A stretch of DNA of 5,469 nucleotides from Thiobacillus denitrificans (GTDB lineage Bacteria; Pseudomonadota; Gammaproteobacteria; Burkholderiales; Thiobacillaceae): contig DILD01000070.1 of assembly GCA_002424845.1 (NCBI GenBank), forward strand, positions 2,409-7,877, in the 5' to 3' direction. Below the pieces are notes generated by a model. The model was given only the letters and a program-made list of their open reading frames with translations, made no database searches and was not told where the DNA came from. Below are positions 1 through 5,469 of the stretch, piece by piece (the stretch's first letter is position 1; every line of letters starts with the position of its first letter). Position numbers and translations under genes: made by a program.

Positions 1-2067
1 GACTGGTTCGAGCTTTTCGTGCCGCCCGAACTTTCCGATTTGAAAGCAGGGGCTTTCGCGCCACTGCTTGCGGGCCAGCCTGATGCGCTGCATCACGAGA
101 ACGAAATCGTCACCCATTCCGGCGAGCGCCGGCTCATACGCTGGAACAATTCGGTGCTGCGATCGGGAGCCGGCGATGCGATCGGAATCGCCAGCATCGG
201 CGAAGACATCACCGAACGCAAGGCGGCGGAAAGCCGGGTTACCTACCTCAACCGCGTACACGCCGTGCTGAGCGGGATCAATGCGCTGATCGTGCGCGTG
301 CACGACCGCGACGAGTTGTTCAGGGAGGCGTGCCGGGTCGCGGTCGAAGCCGGCGGATTCCACATGGCCATGATCGGCATCGTGGACCGGGAAGCGATGA
401 GGATCGTCCCGGTGGCCTCGGCGGGCATGGATGAGGCGCTCCTCGGCGCCATAAAAAGCCTCTTGTCATCCGGCGAGCTCGCTTCGGACACCATGGTCGC
501 ACGGGCGATCAGAGACAAAAAATTCATCGTCGCCAACGATTCTCAAAACGATCCCCAGGTTTTACTCGGCAAGCAATATGCCAAGGCCGGAATCGGATCG
601 ATGATCATTTTGCCATTGATCGTCTCGGACGAAGCCATGGGCGCACTCGCGCTATACGCAGGTGAGCGCAACTTCTTCCATGCTGAAGAGCTGAAGTTGC
701 TGACGGAGCTGGCCGACGACATCGCTTTCGCGATCGATCACCTCGATAAACAGGCTCGGCTCGACTACCTCGCTTATTACGATGTGCTTACCGGTCTCGC
801 GAACGGTGCCTTATTCCACGAACGCCTGGAGCAGGGCCTGGTCAGCGCAAAAGAGCAAGGACACAAACTTGCGCTGGTGCTGCTGGATATCGAACGATTC
901 AAGGCCATCAACGACACGCTAGGCCGGGCGGCAGGCGATGCGCTGCTCAAGGATCTCGCCACGCGCCTGTCGAATTATGTGGTGGACGCCGGCCGGGTTG
1001 GCCGAATCGGCGCCGACCACTTTGCGCTCATGATTCCGGGATTGCAGACCGAGGTGGATCTGGCCCGCCTGATCGAACATCGGGTCGGAGAAATCTTCGG
1101 CTTGCCTTTCCGCATCGGCGATTCCGAGATAAGGGCCTCCGCCCGGCTTGGAATCGCGTTGTTCCCAGCGGACGGCGGCAACGCGGGCACGCTGTTCAGA
1201 AATGCCGAAGCTGCACTCAAGAAAGCCAAGGCGGGCAACGAGCACTACCTGTTCTACGACCAGAACATGAATGCGCGCGTCGCTGAAAATCTTGCCCTGG
1301 AAAATCGGCTTCGCCAGGCGCTGGAGCAAGGCGAGTTCGTGCTCTATTACCAGCCCAAGGTGAGCCTCGTGAGCGGCAAGATGACCAGCACCGAGGCGTT
1401 GATCCGCTGGAATGATCCGCGCACGGGCCTGATGCCGCCGGACCGCTTCATCCCGATCCTGGAAGAGACCGGCTTGATCCATGAAGTCGGACGCTGGGCA
1501 TTGCGCCAGGCCATCGCGGACTACCTGCGCTGGCGTAGTGCGGGCCTGCCTGCCGTGCGTATCGCGGTGAACGTATCGCCGCTGCAACTGCGTCATCACG
1601 ACTTCATCGCCGAGATCGAGCAGGCAATCGGGATCGGCCCGCATGCGGCGGATGGCCTGGAACTGGAGATCACCGAAAGCCTGATCATGGAAAACGTCCA
1701 GCTCAGTATCTCCAGCCTGCAAGCGATCCGCGCCCTGGGCGTAAGCATTGCCATCGACGATTTCGGCACCGGCTTCTCATCCCTCAGCTACCTCGCCAGG
1801 CTCCCGGTAGACACGCTGAAAATAGACCATTCGTTCGTGCTCGACATGACCGACGGGGCGGAGGGGCTGGCGTTGGTGTCCACCATCATCAATTTGGCGC
1901 ATTCGTTAAAGCTCAAGGTGGTGGCGGAGGGCGTTGAAACCGAGGAGCAGGCGCGGCTGCTTCGCTTGCTGGATTGCGATGAGATGCAGGGATTTCTATT
2001 CAGCAGACCGGTGCCGGTCGATATCTTTGAAGCTCAATTCCTGGTGCCACCCAGGTTGAGGATATGA
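1..2067 (+). CDS. PAS-GAF-GGDEF-EAL cyclic-di-GMP phosphodiesterase (5' partial)
   Basis: The frame is open from base 1, so the true start lies upstream; the GTG at 19 falls inside a PAS fold and is not a start. The visible 688 residues are, in order: the end of a PAS/PAC domain (to about residue 77, closing with EDITERK), a GAF sensor domain (about 80-246), a GGDEF domain (about 255-418) and an EAL domain (about 434-676). The cyclase signature is degenerate: GADHF at residues 337-341 replaces GG(D/E)EF, and no RxxD inhibitory site precedes it. The EAL domain looks catalytically complete: EAL at 465-467, the Asn of NVSPLQL near 524, ELEITES, DDFGTGFSS from 586, LKIDHSFV, VVAEGVETEEQ and the late MQGFLFSRP. 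The likely role is therefore hydrolysis of c-di-GMP to pGpG, with the GGDEF half regulatory. No membrane segment is visible, but the N-terminus is missing. Domain calls are firm; activity is inferred. Confidence 0.93.
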   Translation, partial: DWFELFVPPELSDLKAGAFAPLLAGQPDALHHENEIVTHSGERRLIRWNNSVLRSGAGDAIGIASIGEDITERKAAESRVTYLNRVHAVLSGINALIVRVHDRDELFREACRVAVEAGGFHMAMIGIVDREAMRIVPVASAGMDEALLGAIKSLLSSGELASDTMVARAIRDKKFIVANDSQNDPQVLLGKQYAKAGIGSMIILPLIVSDEAMGALALYAGERNFFHAEELKLLTELADDIAFAIDHLDKQARLDYLAYYDVLTGLANGALFHERLEQGLVSAKEQGHKLALVLLDIERFKAINDTLGRAAGDALLKDLATRLSNYVVDAGRVGRIGADHFALMIPGLQTEVDLARLIEHRVGEIFGLPFRIGDSEIRASARLGIALFPADGGNAGTLFRNAEAALKKAKAGNEHYLFYDQNMNARVAENLALENRLRQALEQGEFVLYYQPKVSLVSGKMTSTEALIRWNDPRTGLMPPDRFIPILEETGLIHEVGRWALRQAIADYLRWRSAGLPAVRIAVNVSPLQLRHHDFIAEIEQAIGIGPHAADGLELEITESLIMENVQLSISSLQAIRALGVSIAIDDFGTGFSSLSYLARLPVDTLKIDHSFVLDMTDGAEGLALVSTIINLAHSLKLKVVAEGVETEEQARLLRLLDCDEMQGFLFSRPVPVDIFEAQFLVPPRLRI

Positions 2068-2080
2068 AAAGGCGCAAGCA

Positions 2081-2182
2081 ATGAAACCGCTTGAAATCAC
2101 CGACCCTGTTCTGCTGCGCGCTGTTCTATTTTGGGGCGGGCCTGTTTCGGCCGGCGGCTTGACCGCCGCGCGCCGGTTCTGA
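2081..2182 (+). CDS. possible 33-residue small ORF or leader peptide
   Basis: An ATG at 2081 opens a 33-codon frame ending at TGA 2180-2182. AAGG at 2069-2072 lies eight bases upstream, a reasonable ribosome-binding spacing. The peptide starts MKPLEITDPV, has a hydrophobic stretch (LLRAVLFWGG) and ends in AARRF. I recognise no family. It fills most of the gap between the EAL gene and the STAS-like gene, is in the same frame as the latter, and its stop sits just before that gene's Shine-Dalgarno sequence. It could be a leader peptide coupling translation, or simply a chance frame in GC-rich DNA. A single short ORF is weak evidence. Confidence 0.2.
   Translation: MKPLEITDPVLLRAVLFWGGPVSAGGLTAARRF
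2151..2176 (+). other. GC-rich alternative hairpins in the gap before the STAS-like gene
   Basis: Two mutually exclusive perfect 6-bp stems share their left arm. CGGCGG (2152-2157) can pair with CCGCCG (2163-2168) around a five-base loop. CCGGCG (2151-2156) can instead pair with CGCCGG (2171-2176). No T-run follows, so this is not a convincing intrinsic terminator. It ends seven bases before the GGAG at 2184 and might limit ribosome access or processing between the EAL gene and the downstream pair. In DNA this rich in G and C such stems also arise by chance. Confidence 0.3.
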
Positions 2183-2183
2183 C

Positions 2184-2187
2184 GGAG
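2184..2187 (+). promoter_or_regulatory. Shine-Dalgarno site of the STAS-like gene
   Basis: GGAG lies seven bases before GTG 2195 and thirteen bases before ATG 2201. The spacing favours the GTG start, although ATG 2201 would change the protein by only two residues. Confidence 0.6.
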
Positions 2188-2194
2188 TAGCTGC

Positions 2195-2584
2195 GTGGGC
2201 ATGGAAAACGAACAGAGCTCCAGAGTCGCCAGATTGTGGCTGGGCGAGGATGGCATTGTCCGCATCATCCACGCTCCCGGCGCGGAGGTGACGCTGGAGG
2301 ACGCCAGGGAGACCATGGCGGCCTACCTGAAAATAAACCGGGGCAAGCGGCGGCCGCTTTTTATCGACACCAAGACGTTGAAGTCCATGACCAGGGAGAC
2401 CCGCCAATACTATTCGGGGGAAGAGGCCGCGAAGGTCGCCAGCGCGGCCGCCATCGTCGTCGGCACGCCCGTCAGCCGGGTATTGGGCAATTTCTACATC
2501 GGCCTCAGCAATCCGCATTTGCCGAGCCGGCTGTTTTCCTCGGAAGACGCGGCGCTGGCGTGGCTGAAGGGATATGTCGAGTGA
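2195..2584 (+). CDS. STAS/SpoIIAA-like small protein (DUF7793-like)
   Basis: This 129-residue soluble protein has no signal peptide or membrane segment. Its pattern is that of a STAS-like alpha/beta fold: an N-terminal strand pair (RLWLGEDGIVRIIHAPGAEV), a helix (TLEDARETMAAYLKI), a strand ending in Asp58 (RPLFIDTKTLKSMTRE), a helix around YYSGEEAAKV, a strand (AAAIVVGTPVSRVLGNF) and a C-terminal helix (SSEDAALAWLKGYV). This resembles the DUF7793 STAS-like family, assigned from memory of its general pattern. STAS proteins usually act by protein-protein contact, some through a phosphorylated Ser/Thr. Ser64 after the Asp58 strand is in roughly the place of the SpoIIAA phosphoserine, but this is only an analogy. 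The stop codon overlaps the GTG start of the cyclase gene by four bases, which implies coupled translation and suggests a partner or regulator of that enzyme. GTG 2195 is chosen from the GGAG spacing; ATG 2201 is the alternative. Confidence 0.85.
   Translation: MGMENEQSSRVARLWLGEDGIVRIIHAPGAEVTLEDARETMAAYLKINRGKRRPLFIDTKTLKSMTRETRQYYSGEEAAKVASAAAIVVGTPVSRVLGNFYIGLSNPHLPSRLFSSEDAALAWLKGYVE
2567..2572 (+). promoter_or_regulatory. Shine-Dalgarno site of the diguanylate cyclase gene, inside the STAS-like gene
   Basis: AAGGGA lies eight bases before GTG 2581. Together with the GTGA stop/start overlap at 2581-2584 it decides the start of the cyclase gene and rejects the longer open frame that extends upstream to 2236. 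Confidence 0.65.
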
Positions 2585-4053
2585 GCCAGTCGCCCGATAA
2601 CCATGAAGACCCGAGGCTCGCGGCGATGCTCGAGGTCATTTTCAAGTATGCCACGGGCGATTTGACGGCCAGGGGAACCCTTTTCGACGATAACAGCGCC
2701 CTGGATGGCGTGATGGCCGGCATCAATATCCTTGGGGAAGAACTGGAGGCCTATGTCGCCGAGAACAAGCGGGCGCAAGAGGCGTCGCTTGAAAGCGAGA
2801 ACAGGCTGAGGACTGTCCTGGAATCGGTGCAGGCGGGGATCGTCATCATCGATCCCGAGGTCCGCAGGATTGTCGACGTAAACTCGTTTGCCGCCCGCAT
2901 GATTGGTGCGCCGAAGGAGAGCATTGTCGGTGCGGAATGTCACAAGTTTATCTGTCCGGCGGAATGTGACCAGTGCCCGGTCACCGATCTTCATCAGACC
3001 GTCGACAACTCGGAACGCGTGCTGCTGACCGCCACCGGCGAAAGACGCGACATCATCAAGACCGTGACCACGATCCAGTTTGGCGGGCGACCGCACCTGC
3101 TTGAAAGCTTCATCGACGTCACCGAGCGCAAGCGGGCGGAAGAAAAAATGCGCTCGGCATCGTTGTACGCACGCAGCCTGATCGAGGCCAGCCTGGACCC
3201 GCTGGCGACCATCAGCGTGGCGGGCGCGATCATGGACGTGAACGAGGCGGCGGCGCAGATGACGGGCGTGCCGCGCGAGCGGCTGACAGGCAGCGACTTT
3301 TCGGCGTATTTCACCGAGCCGGACAAGGCACACGCGGCTTATCAGGAAGCCTTCACCAAGGGAGCGGTCAGGAACTATCCGCTGACCATGAGGCATGTGT
3401 CCGGGAAGCTGACGGAGGTGCTCTACAACGCCAGCGTGTACCACAACGAAAAAGGCGAGCTGGCGGGCGTGCTGGCCGTGGCGCGCGACATCACCGAACG
3501 CAATCGTGCAGAGCAGGCGGAGGAGCTGGCGCGCCGCGACGGTCTCACCGGACTGTATAACCACCGCACGTTCTATTCATTTCTGAATGACGAAATGATC
3601 CGGGCCCAGCGTCACAACCGTCCGGTGTCGTTGCTGATGCTCGATATCGACCACTTCAAACGCGTCAACGACACCTACGGGCACCTGGCCGGCGACGCCA
3701 TCCTCAAAGGCCTGGGCGACTTGCTGGCGCAACAGGCTCGCGCCGTAGACCGCGTGTGCCGCTACGGCGGCGAGGAGATCATGGTGATTTTGCCGGAGAC
3801 CGATGCGCCCATGGCGATGGGCATTGCCGAACGCCTGCGCATGGAAGTAGCGCAACAGCCTTTCGACATCGGCGGCGGGAAAATCATCAACATCACCGTG
3901 AGCATCGGCGTAGCGACCTATCCCCGGCAAGTGAACTCGCTGGGGGCGCTGGTCAAGGCCGCGGACGTCGCGCTCTACGTCGCCAAGCAGGGCGGGCGCA
4001 ACCAGGTGTGCCGTTACGAAACGGAGAGGGCGGCAGACGATTCATCCGCTTGA
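2581..4053 (+). CDS. soluble HAMP-like/PAS/PAS/GGDEF diguanylate cyclase
   Basis: This 490-residue protein should make c-di-GMP from two GTP in the cytoplasm. Residues 14-60 resemble a soluble HAMP-like module (ATGDLTARG, then LDGVMAGINILGEELE), followed by a charged helical linker. PAS1 (about 72-186) ends in IDVTERKRAEE and carries Cys120, Cys125, Cys129 and Cys132. PAS2 (about 192-308) ends in RDITERNRAEQ. The GGDEF domain (about 317-480) has RRDGLTGLYNHRTF, the metal-site Asp in LMLDIDHFKRVND, GHLAGD, and the signature GGEEI at 396-400, where Ile replaces the usual Phe. RAVD at 387-390, five residues before the signature, is a canonical inhibitory site, so product inhibition is expected. 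No transmembrane segment is seen. The GTG start at 2581 overlaps the previous stop (GTGA). ATG 2626 is possible but would cut the HAMP-like module and has no good ribosome site. The catalytic assignment is strong; the sensed signal is unknown. Confidence 0.92.
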   Translation: MSQSPDNHEDPRLAAMLEVIFKYATGDLTARGTLFDDNSALDGVMAGINILGEELEAYVAENKRAQEASLESENRLRTVLESVQAGIVIIDPEVRRIVDVNSFAARMIGAPKESIVGAECHKFICPAECDQCPVTDLHQTVDNSERVLLTATGERRDIIKTVTTIQFGGRPHLLESFIDVTERKRAEEKMRSASLYARSLIEASLDPLATISVAGAIMDVNEAAAQMTGVPRERLTGSDFSAYFTEPDKAHAAYQEAFTKGAVRNYPLTMRHVSGKLTEVLYNASVYHNEKGELAGVLAVARDITERNRAEQAEELARRDGLTGLYNHRTFYSFLNDEMIRAQRHNRPVSLLMLDIDHFKRVNDTYGHLAGDAILKGLGDLLAQQARAVDRVCRYGGEEIMVILPETDAPMAMGIAERLRMEVAQQPFDIGGGKIINITVSIGVATYPRQVNSLGALVKAADVALYVAKQGGRNQVCRYETERAADDSSA

Positions 4054-4145
4054 GCGCGCGGCCGATTTCGAGTTGGATGCCCGCTATGGACTGCCCGCTC
4101 ACGCCGGCTGGCATGGCGTTTCCGCATGTCCGGGCGCACTCCGAC

Positions 4146-4165
4146 CCGGCACTGCCTTTTGCCGG
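4146..4165 (+). terminator. weak hairpin after the cyclase gene
   Basis: CCGGCA (4146-4151) and TGCCGG (4160-4165) form a 6-bp stem with an eight-base loop, about 90 bases after the cyclase stop. The bases that follow on the plus strand contain scattered T residues (TGTCTGTTCG) but no real T-run. It could help end plus-strand transcription, but rho-dependent ending is equally possible. Nothing else is recognisable in 4054-4140. Confidence 0.25.
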
Positions 4166-4183
4166 TGTCTGTTCGTCTGCCGT

Positions 4184-4204
4184 AAAAGCGGGTCGCCCAC
4201 CCGC
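4184..4204 (-). terminator. intrinsic terminator of the selO-lipoprotein unit
   Basis: Read on the minus strand, GCGGGT, a five-base loop GGGCG, and ACCCGC form a perfect 6-bp GC-rich stem followed directly by TTTT. It begins four bases after the stop codon of the lipoprotein gene, exactly where a rho-independent terminator is expected. On the plus strand the same hairpin lacks a T-run, so it should act in the minus direction only. The T-run is short, so efficiency is uncertain. Confidence 0.65.
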
Positions 4205-4208
4205 AAGA

Positions 4209-4928
4209 TCAGATCGGCAGGAAGACCATGCTGGCGAGGTTGACCACGCCGAAGCGGATGGCGCGGTTGCTTTTGTCTTCGATGATTTTGGCCAGGGCGT
4301 CCTGGATGCCGATGAGCTTGCCGAATTCGCGTTCGAAACTGAGGTTGGCCACGCCGTCGATGTCCATGCTGTTGGTGAGCAGGGTGAGTTCGCCCTGGGC
4401 GTTTCTGGCGTTGGACAGCTTCCACGCCACAGCCTCGGTATTGCGTGCGGCGTTGTAGAGCTTTTGCGCGTCAAGCTCGGTCAGCAGGTAGAACTCGGTC
4501 TGGTGATTGAACGCCGCCATGTGCATGACCAAGAGGCCGTTCATCAGGGCCTTCACCCGGTCGTCGCTGAAGTCGGCACGCCAGGGGTCGAGCAGTATGC
4601 TTTCCCAGGGCAGCGTTTTCTGCTGCGCCAGGGACCAGTTTTCCAGCGGCTTGAACAGACTGTCGGTTGCTTCGTCGGCGCTGGCAAAGCCCGATTTGCG
4701 CCATTCATTGGGGTTGCGGCGATAGAGCTTGAGGGTGAGCGCTTTCAGGCTGGCGAGGATTTCCTGCTGATGAATTTCGGTCACGCCATCGATGTCGCTT
4801 TTGACCAGTTCCTTGACGCTGAAACCGCGTGCGCTGCTGCTGCCGTCCTTGCGCTGGATGGACTGGCTGCTGCAGGAAGCGAGCAGGGCGGCGGTCAGCA
4901 GGCAGACGAGCAGGGTGGTTCGGTTCAC
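4209..4928 (-). CDS. uncharacterised lipoprotein downstream of selO
   Basis: The 239-residue product begins with a lipoprotein signal: MNRTT, a hydrophobic stretch (LLVCLLTAALL) and the lipobox LASC, giving Cys19 as the predicted lipidated residue. Ser at the +2 position and no Asp suggests outer-membrane sorting if the Lol rules apply. The mature part (about 221 residues) is mixed helical, with the segments NPNEWRKSGF, LDPWRADFSDDRVKALMNGL, MHMAAFNHQTEFYLLTELDA and a hydrophobic end (GVVNLASMVFLPI). I recognise no domain or catalytic motif. The gene starts with GTG at 4928-4926, which overlaps the selO TGA (GTGA). It is therefore probably translated with selO, and a terminator follows at once. 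That the ORF is real rests on the signal peptide, the tight overlap and the terminator. Its function is unknown; a role linked to SelO is only a guess from position. Confidence 0.85.
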   Translation of the reverse strand: MNRTTLLVCLLTAALLASCSSQSIQRKDGSSSARGFSVKELVKSDIDGVTEIHQQEILASLKALTLKLYRRNPNEWRKSGFASADEATDSLFKPLENWSLAQQKTLPWESILLDPWRADFSDDRVKALMNGLLVMHMAAFNHQTEFYLLTELDAQKLYNAARNTEAVAWKLSNARNAQGELTLLTNSMDIDGVANLSFEREFGKLIGIQDALAKIIEDKSNRAIRFGVVNLASMVFLPI

Positions 4929-5469
4929 GAAGAGCAGCTTACCTCAATCTTCCTCGCCCAGTCAGGCGGTTCGGCGGCATAGGCTTCGTATTCCGGCTGC
5001 TCGTCGAAGGGGCGCGTCAGCAGCGTATGGAGACGATTGATTTCGCTGTAATCGCGTTCATCGGCAGCACGGCGGATGGCTGTTTCGGCCAGGTGGTTGC
5101 GCAGGATGTATTTGGGGTTGACCGCCCGCATCGCCTGGCTGCGTTCGACGTCGCTTGAACCCAACTGGCGAAGTGCGGCAGCGTAGCGCACCGCCCAGGC
5201 GTCGAAGGCCGCGCGGTCGAGGAACATATCGCGCAGCGGTGAATTGGCAGCATCCGTGGCGCTGTCGAAATCGCACAGGCGGCGCAGGAAGAGGGTGTAG
5301 TCGACGTGGTTCTGCGCCAGCAGCGGCAGGGCATCCAAGACCAGACCGGCCGTCTCGCCGCCCGGCGGCAGGCCGAACCTGGCGGCCATGCGTTCGAGAT
5401 AGGCTTTGCCGAACACCTGCGGATATTCGCCGATCGCACTGGTGGCCGTTTCCACCGACATCAGCGGCA
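4925..5469 (-). CDS. selO: SelO/YdiU protein adenylyltransferase, C-terminal part (5' partial)
   Basis: The frame stays open to the window edge, so the Met codon at 5461 is internal and only about the last 181 residues are seen, of roughly 480-500 usual for the family. The C-terminal hallmarks are clear: SPLRDMFLDRAAFDAWAVRY, VNPKYILRNHLAE, DYSEINRLHTLLTRPFDEQPE, PPDWA and the terminal IEVSCSS. SelO is a protein-kinase-like pseudokinase that transfers AMP from ATP to Ser, Thr or Tyr of target proteins and is linked to redox stress. The antepenultimate Cys here (codon at 4934-4936) is where eukaryotic SelO has selenocysteine, and in E. coli YdiU the equivalent Cys forms a regulatory disulfide. 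The nucleotide-binding and catalytic residues lie upstream, outside the window, so activity cannot be judged. It is followed by a lipoprotein gene overlapping by four bases. Confidence 0.95.
   Translation of the reverse strand, partial: PLMSVETATSAIGEYPQVFGKAYLERMAARFGLPPGGETAGLVLDALPLLAQNHVDYTLFLRRLCDFDSATDAANSPLRDMFLDRAAFDAWAVRYAAALRQLGSSDVERSQAMRAVNPKYILRNHLAETAIRRAADERDYSEINRLHTLLTRPFDEQPEYEAYAAEPPDWARKIEVSCSS
4942..4945 (-). promoter_or_regulatory. candidate Shine-Dalgarno site of the lipoprotein gene, inside selO
   Basis: GAGG on the minus strand lies thirteen bases before GTG 4928. The spacing is long, so initiation may depend mainly on ribosomes finishing selO at the GTGA overlap. 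The signal peptide supports the same start. Confidence 0.35.

Noticed and set aside
19..21. GTG at 19 as the start of the first gene
   Set aside because: The frame is open to base 1, and the residues before it (DWFELF) fit a PAS domain, so the gene continues upstream.
205..221. 17-base identity with 3487-3503 (GACATCACCGAACGCAA)
   Set aside because: Both copies encode the conserved DITER(K/N) end of a PAS/PAC domain, so this is shared protein constraint rather than a repeat element.
919..1722. 267-codon minus-strand open frame opposite the GGDEF-EAL gene
   Set aside because: It is antisense to conserved catalytic motifs and has no recognisable domain.
2159..2187. TTGACC at 2159-2164 as a -35 promoter element
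   Set aside because: At 17 bases downstream the sequence is ACGGAG, which is not a -10 box and contains the ribosome site. No promoter can be supported.
2236..2580. Upstream extension of the cyclase open frame to 2236
   Set aside because: It lies fully inside the STAS-like gene in another frame, and its Gly/Arg/His-rich translation looks like a shadow. The coupled GTG at 2581 with AAGGGA upstream is the better start.
2494..3564. 356-codon minus-strand open frame opposite the cyclase
   Set aside because: It is antisense to well-supported PAS domains and has His/Arg-rich low-quality composition with no recognisable motif.
3756..4982. 408-codon plus-strand open frame across the convergent gap and the minus genes
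   Set aside because: It overlaps the conserved GGDEF end and runs antisense to the lipoprotein gene. Its sequence shows no domain, and long shadow frames are common in GC-rich DNA.
5459..5461. ATG at 5461 (minus strand) as the start of a short protein
   Set aside because: The SelO C-terminal domain cannot stand alone at this point, and the frame stays open to the window edge, so this Met is internal.

Overview
The window looks like chromosomal DNA of a GC-rich Gram-negative proteobacterium, most plausibly a betaproteobacterium. The reasons are the style of the PAS/GGDEF/EAL proteins, a lipoprotein with a lipobox, and a SelO (YdiU) C-terminus very close to the proteobacterial form. I cannot fix the genus from this stretch. 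There is no rRNA, tRNA, insertion sequence, CRISPR array or phage gene.

Layout. The plus strand (1-4053) carries a cyclic-di-GMP signalling cluster of three genes. The first is a 5'-truncated PAS-GAF-GGDEF-EAL protein (1-2067). After a 127-base gap comes a small STAS/SpoIIAA-like protein (2195-2584). It overlaps by four bases (GTGA) a soluble diguanylate cyclase with a HAMP-like N-terminus, two PAS domains and GGDEF (2581-4053). The minus strand (5469-4209) runs convergently and carries the C-terminal part of selO, the protein AMPylator pseudokinase. It is also joined by a GTGA overlap to an unrecognised lipoprotein gene. The 155-base convergent gap (4054-4208) holds a good intrinsic terminator for the minus-strand unit and a weaker hairpin on the plus side.

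How the genes may work together. The first enzyme has a broken cyclase signature (GADHF) and a complete EAL site, so it should mainly degrade c-di-GMP. The third has GGEEI with an RxxD inhibitory site and should make c-di-GMP. The two opposing activities are therefore adjacent. The STAS-like protein is translationally coupled to the cyclase, which makes it a natural candidate partner or regulator. The first PAS domain of the cyclase carries four closely spaced cysteines that may bind a metal or sense redox. The selO-lipoprotein pair looks unrelated to c-di-GMP.

Nothing here is an obviously new class of system. The most unusual element is the coupled STAS-like/HAMP-like-PAS-diguanylate cyclase module. 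The presumed partnership is an inference from gene order, not something the sequence proves.
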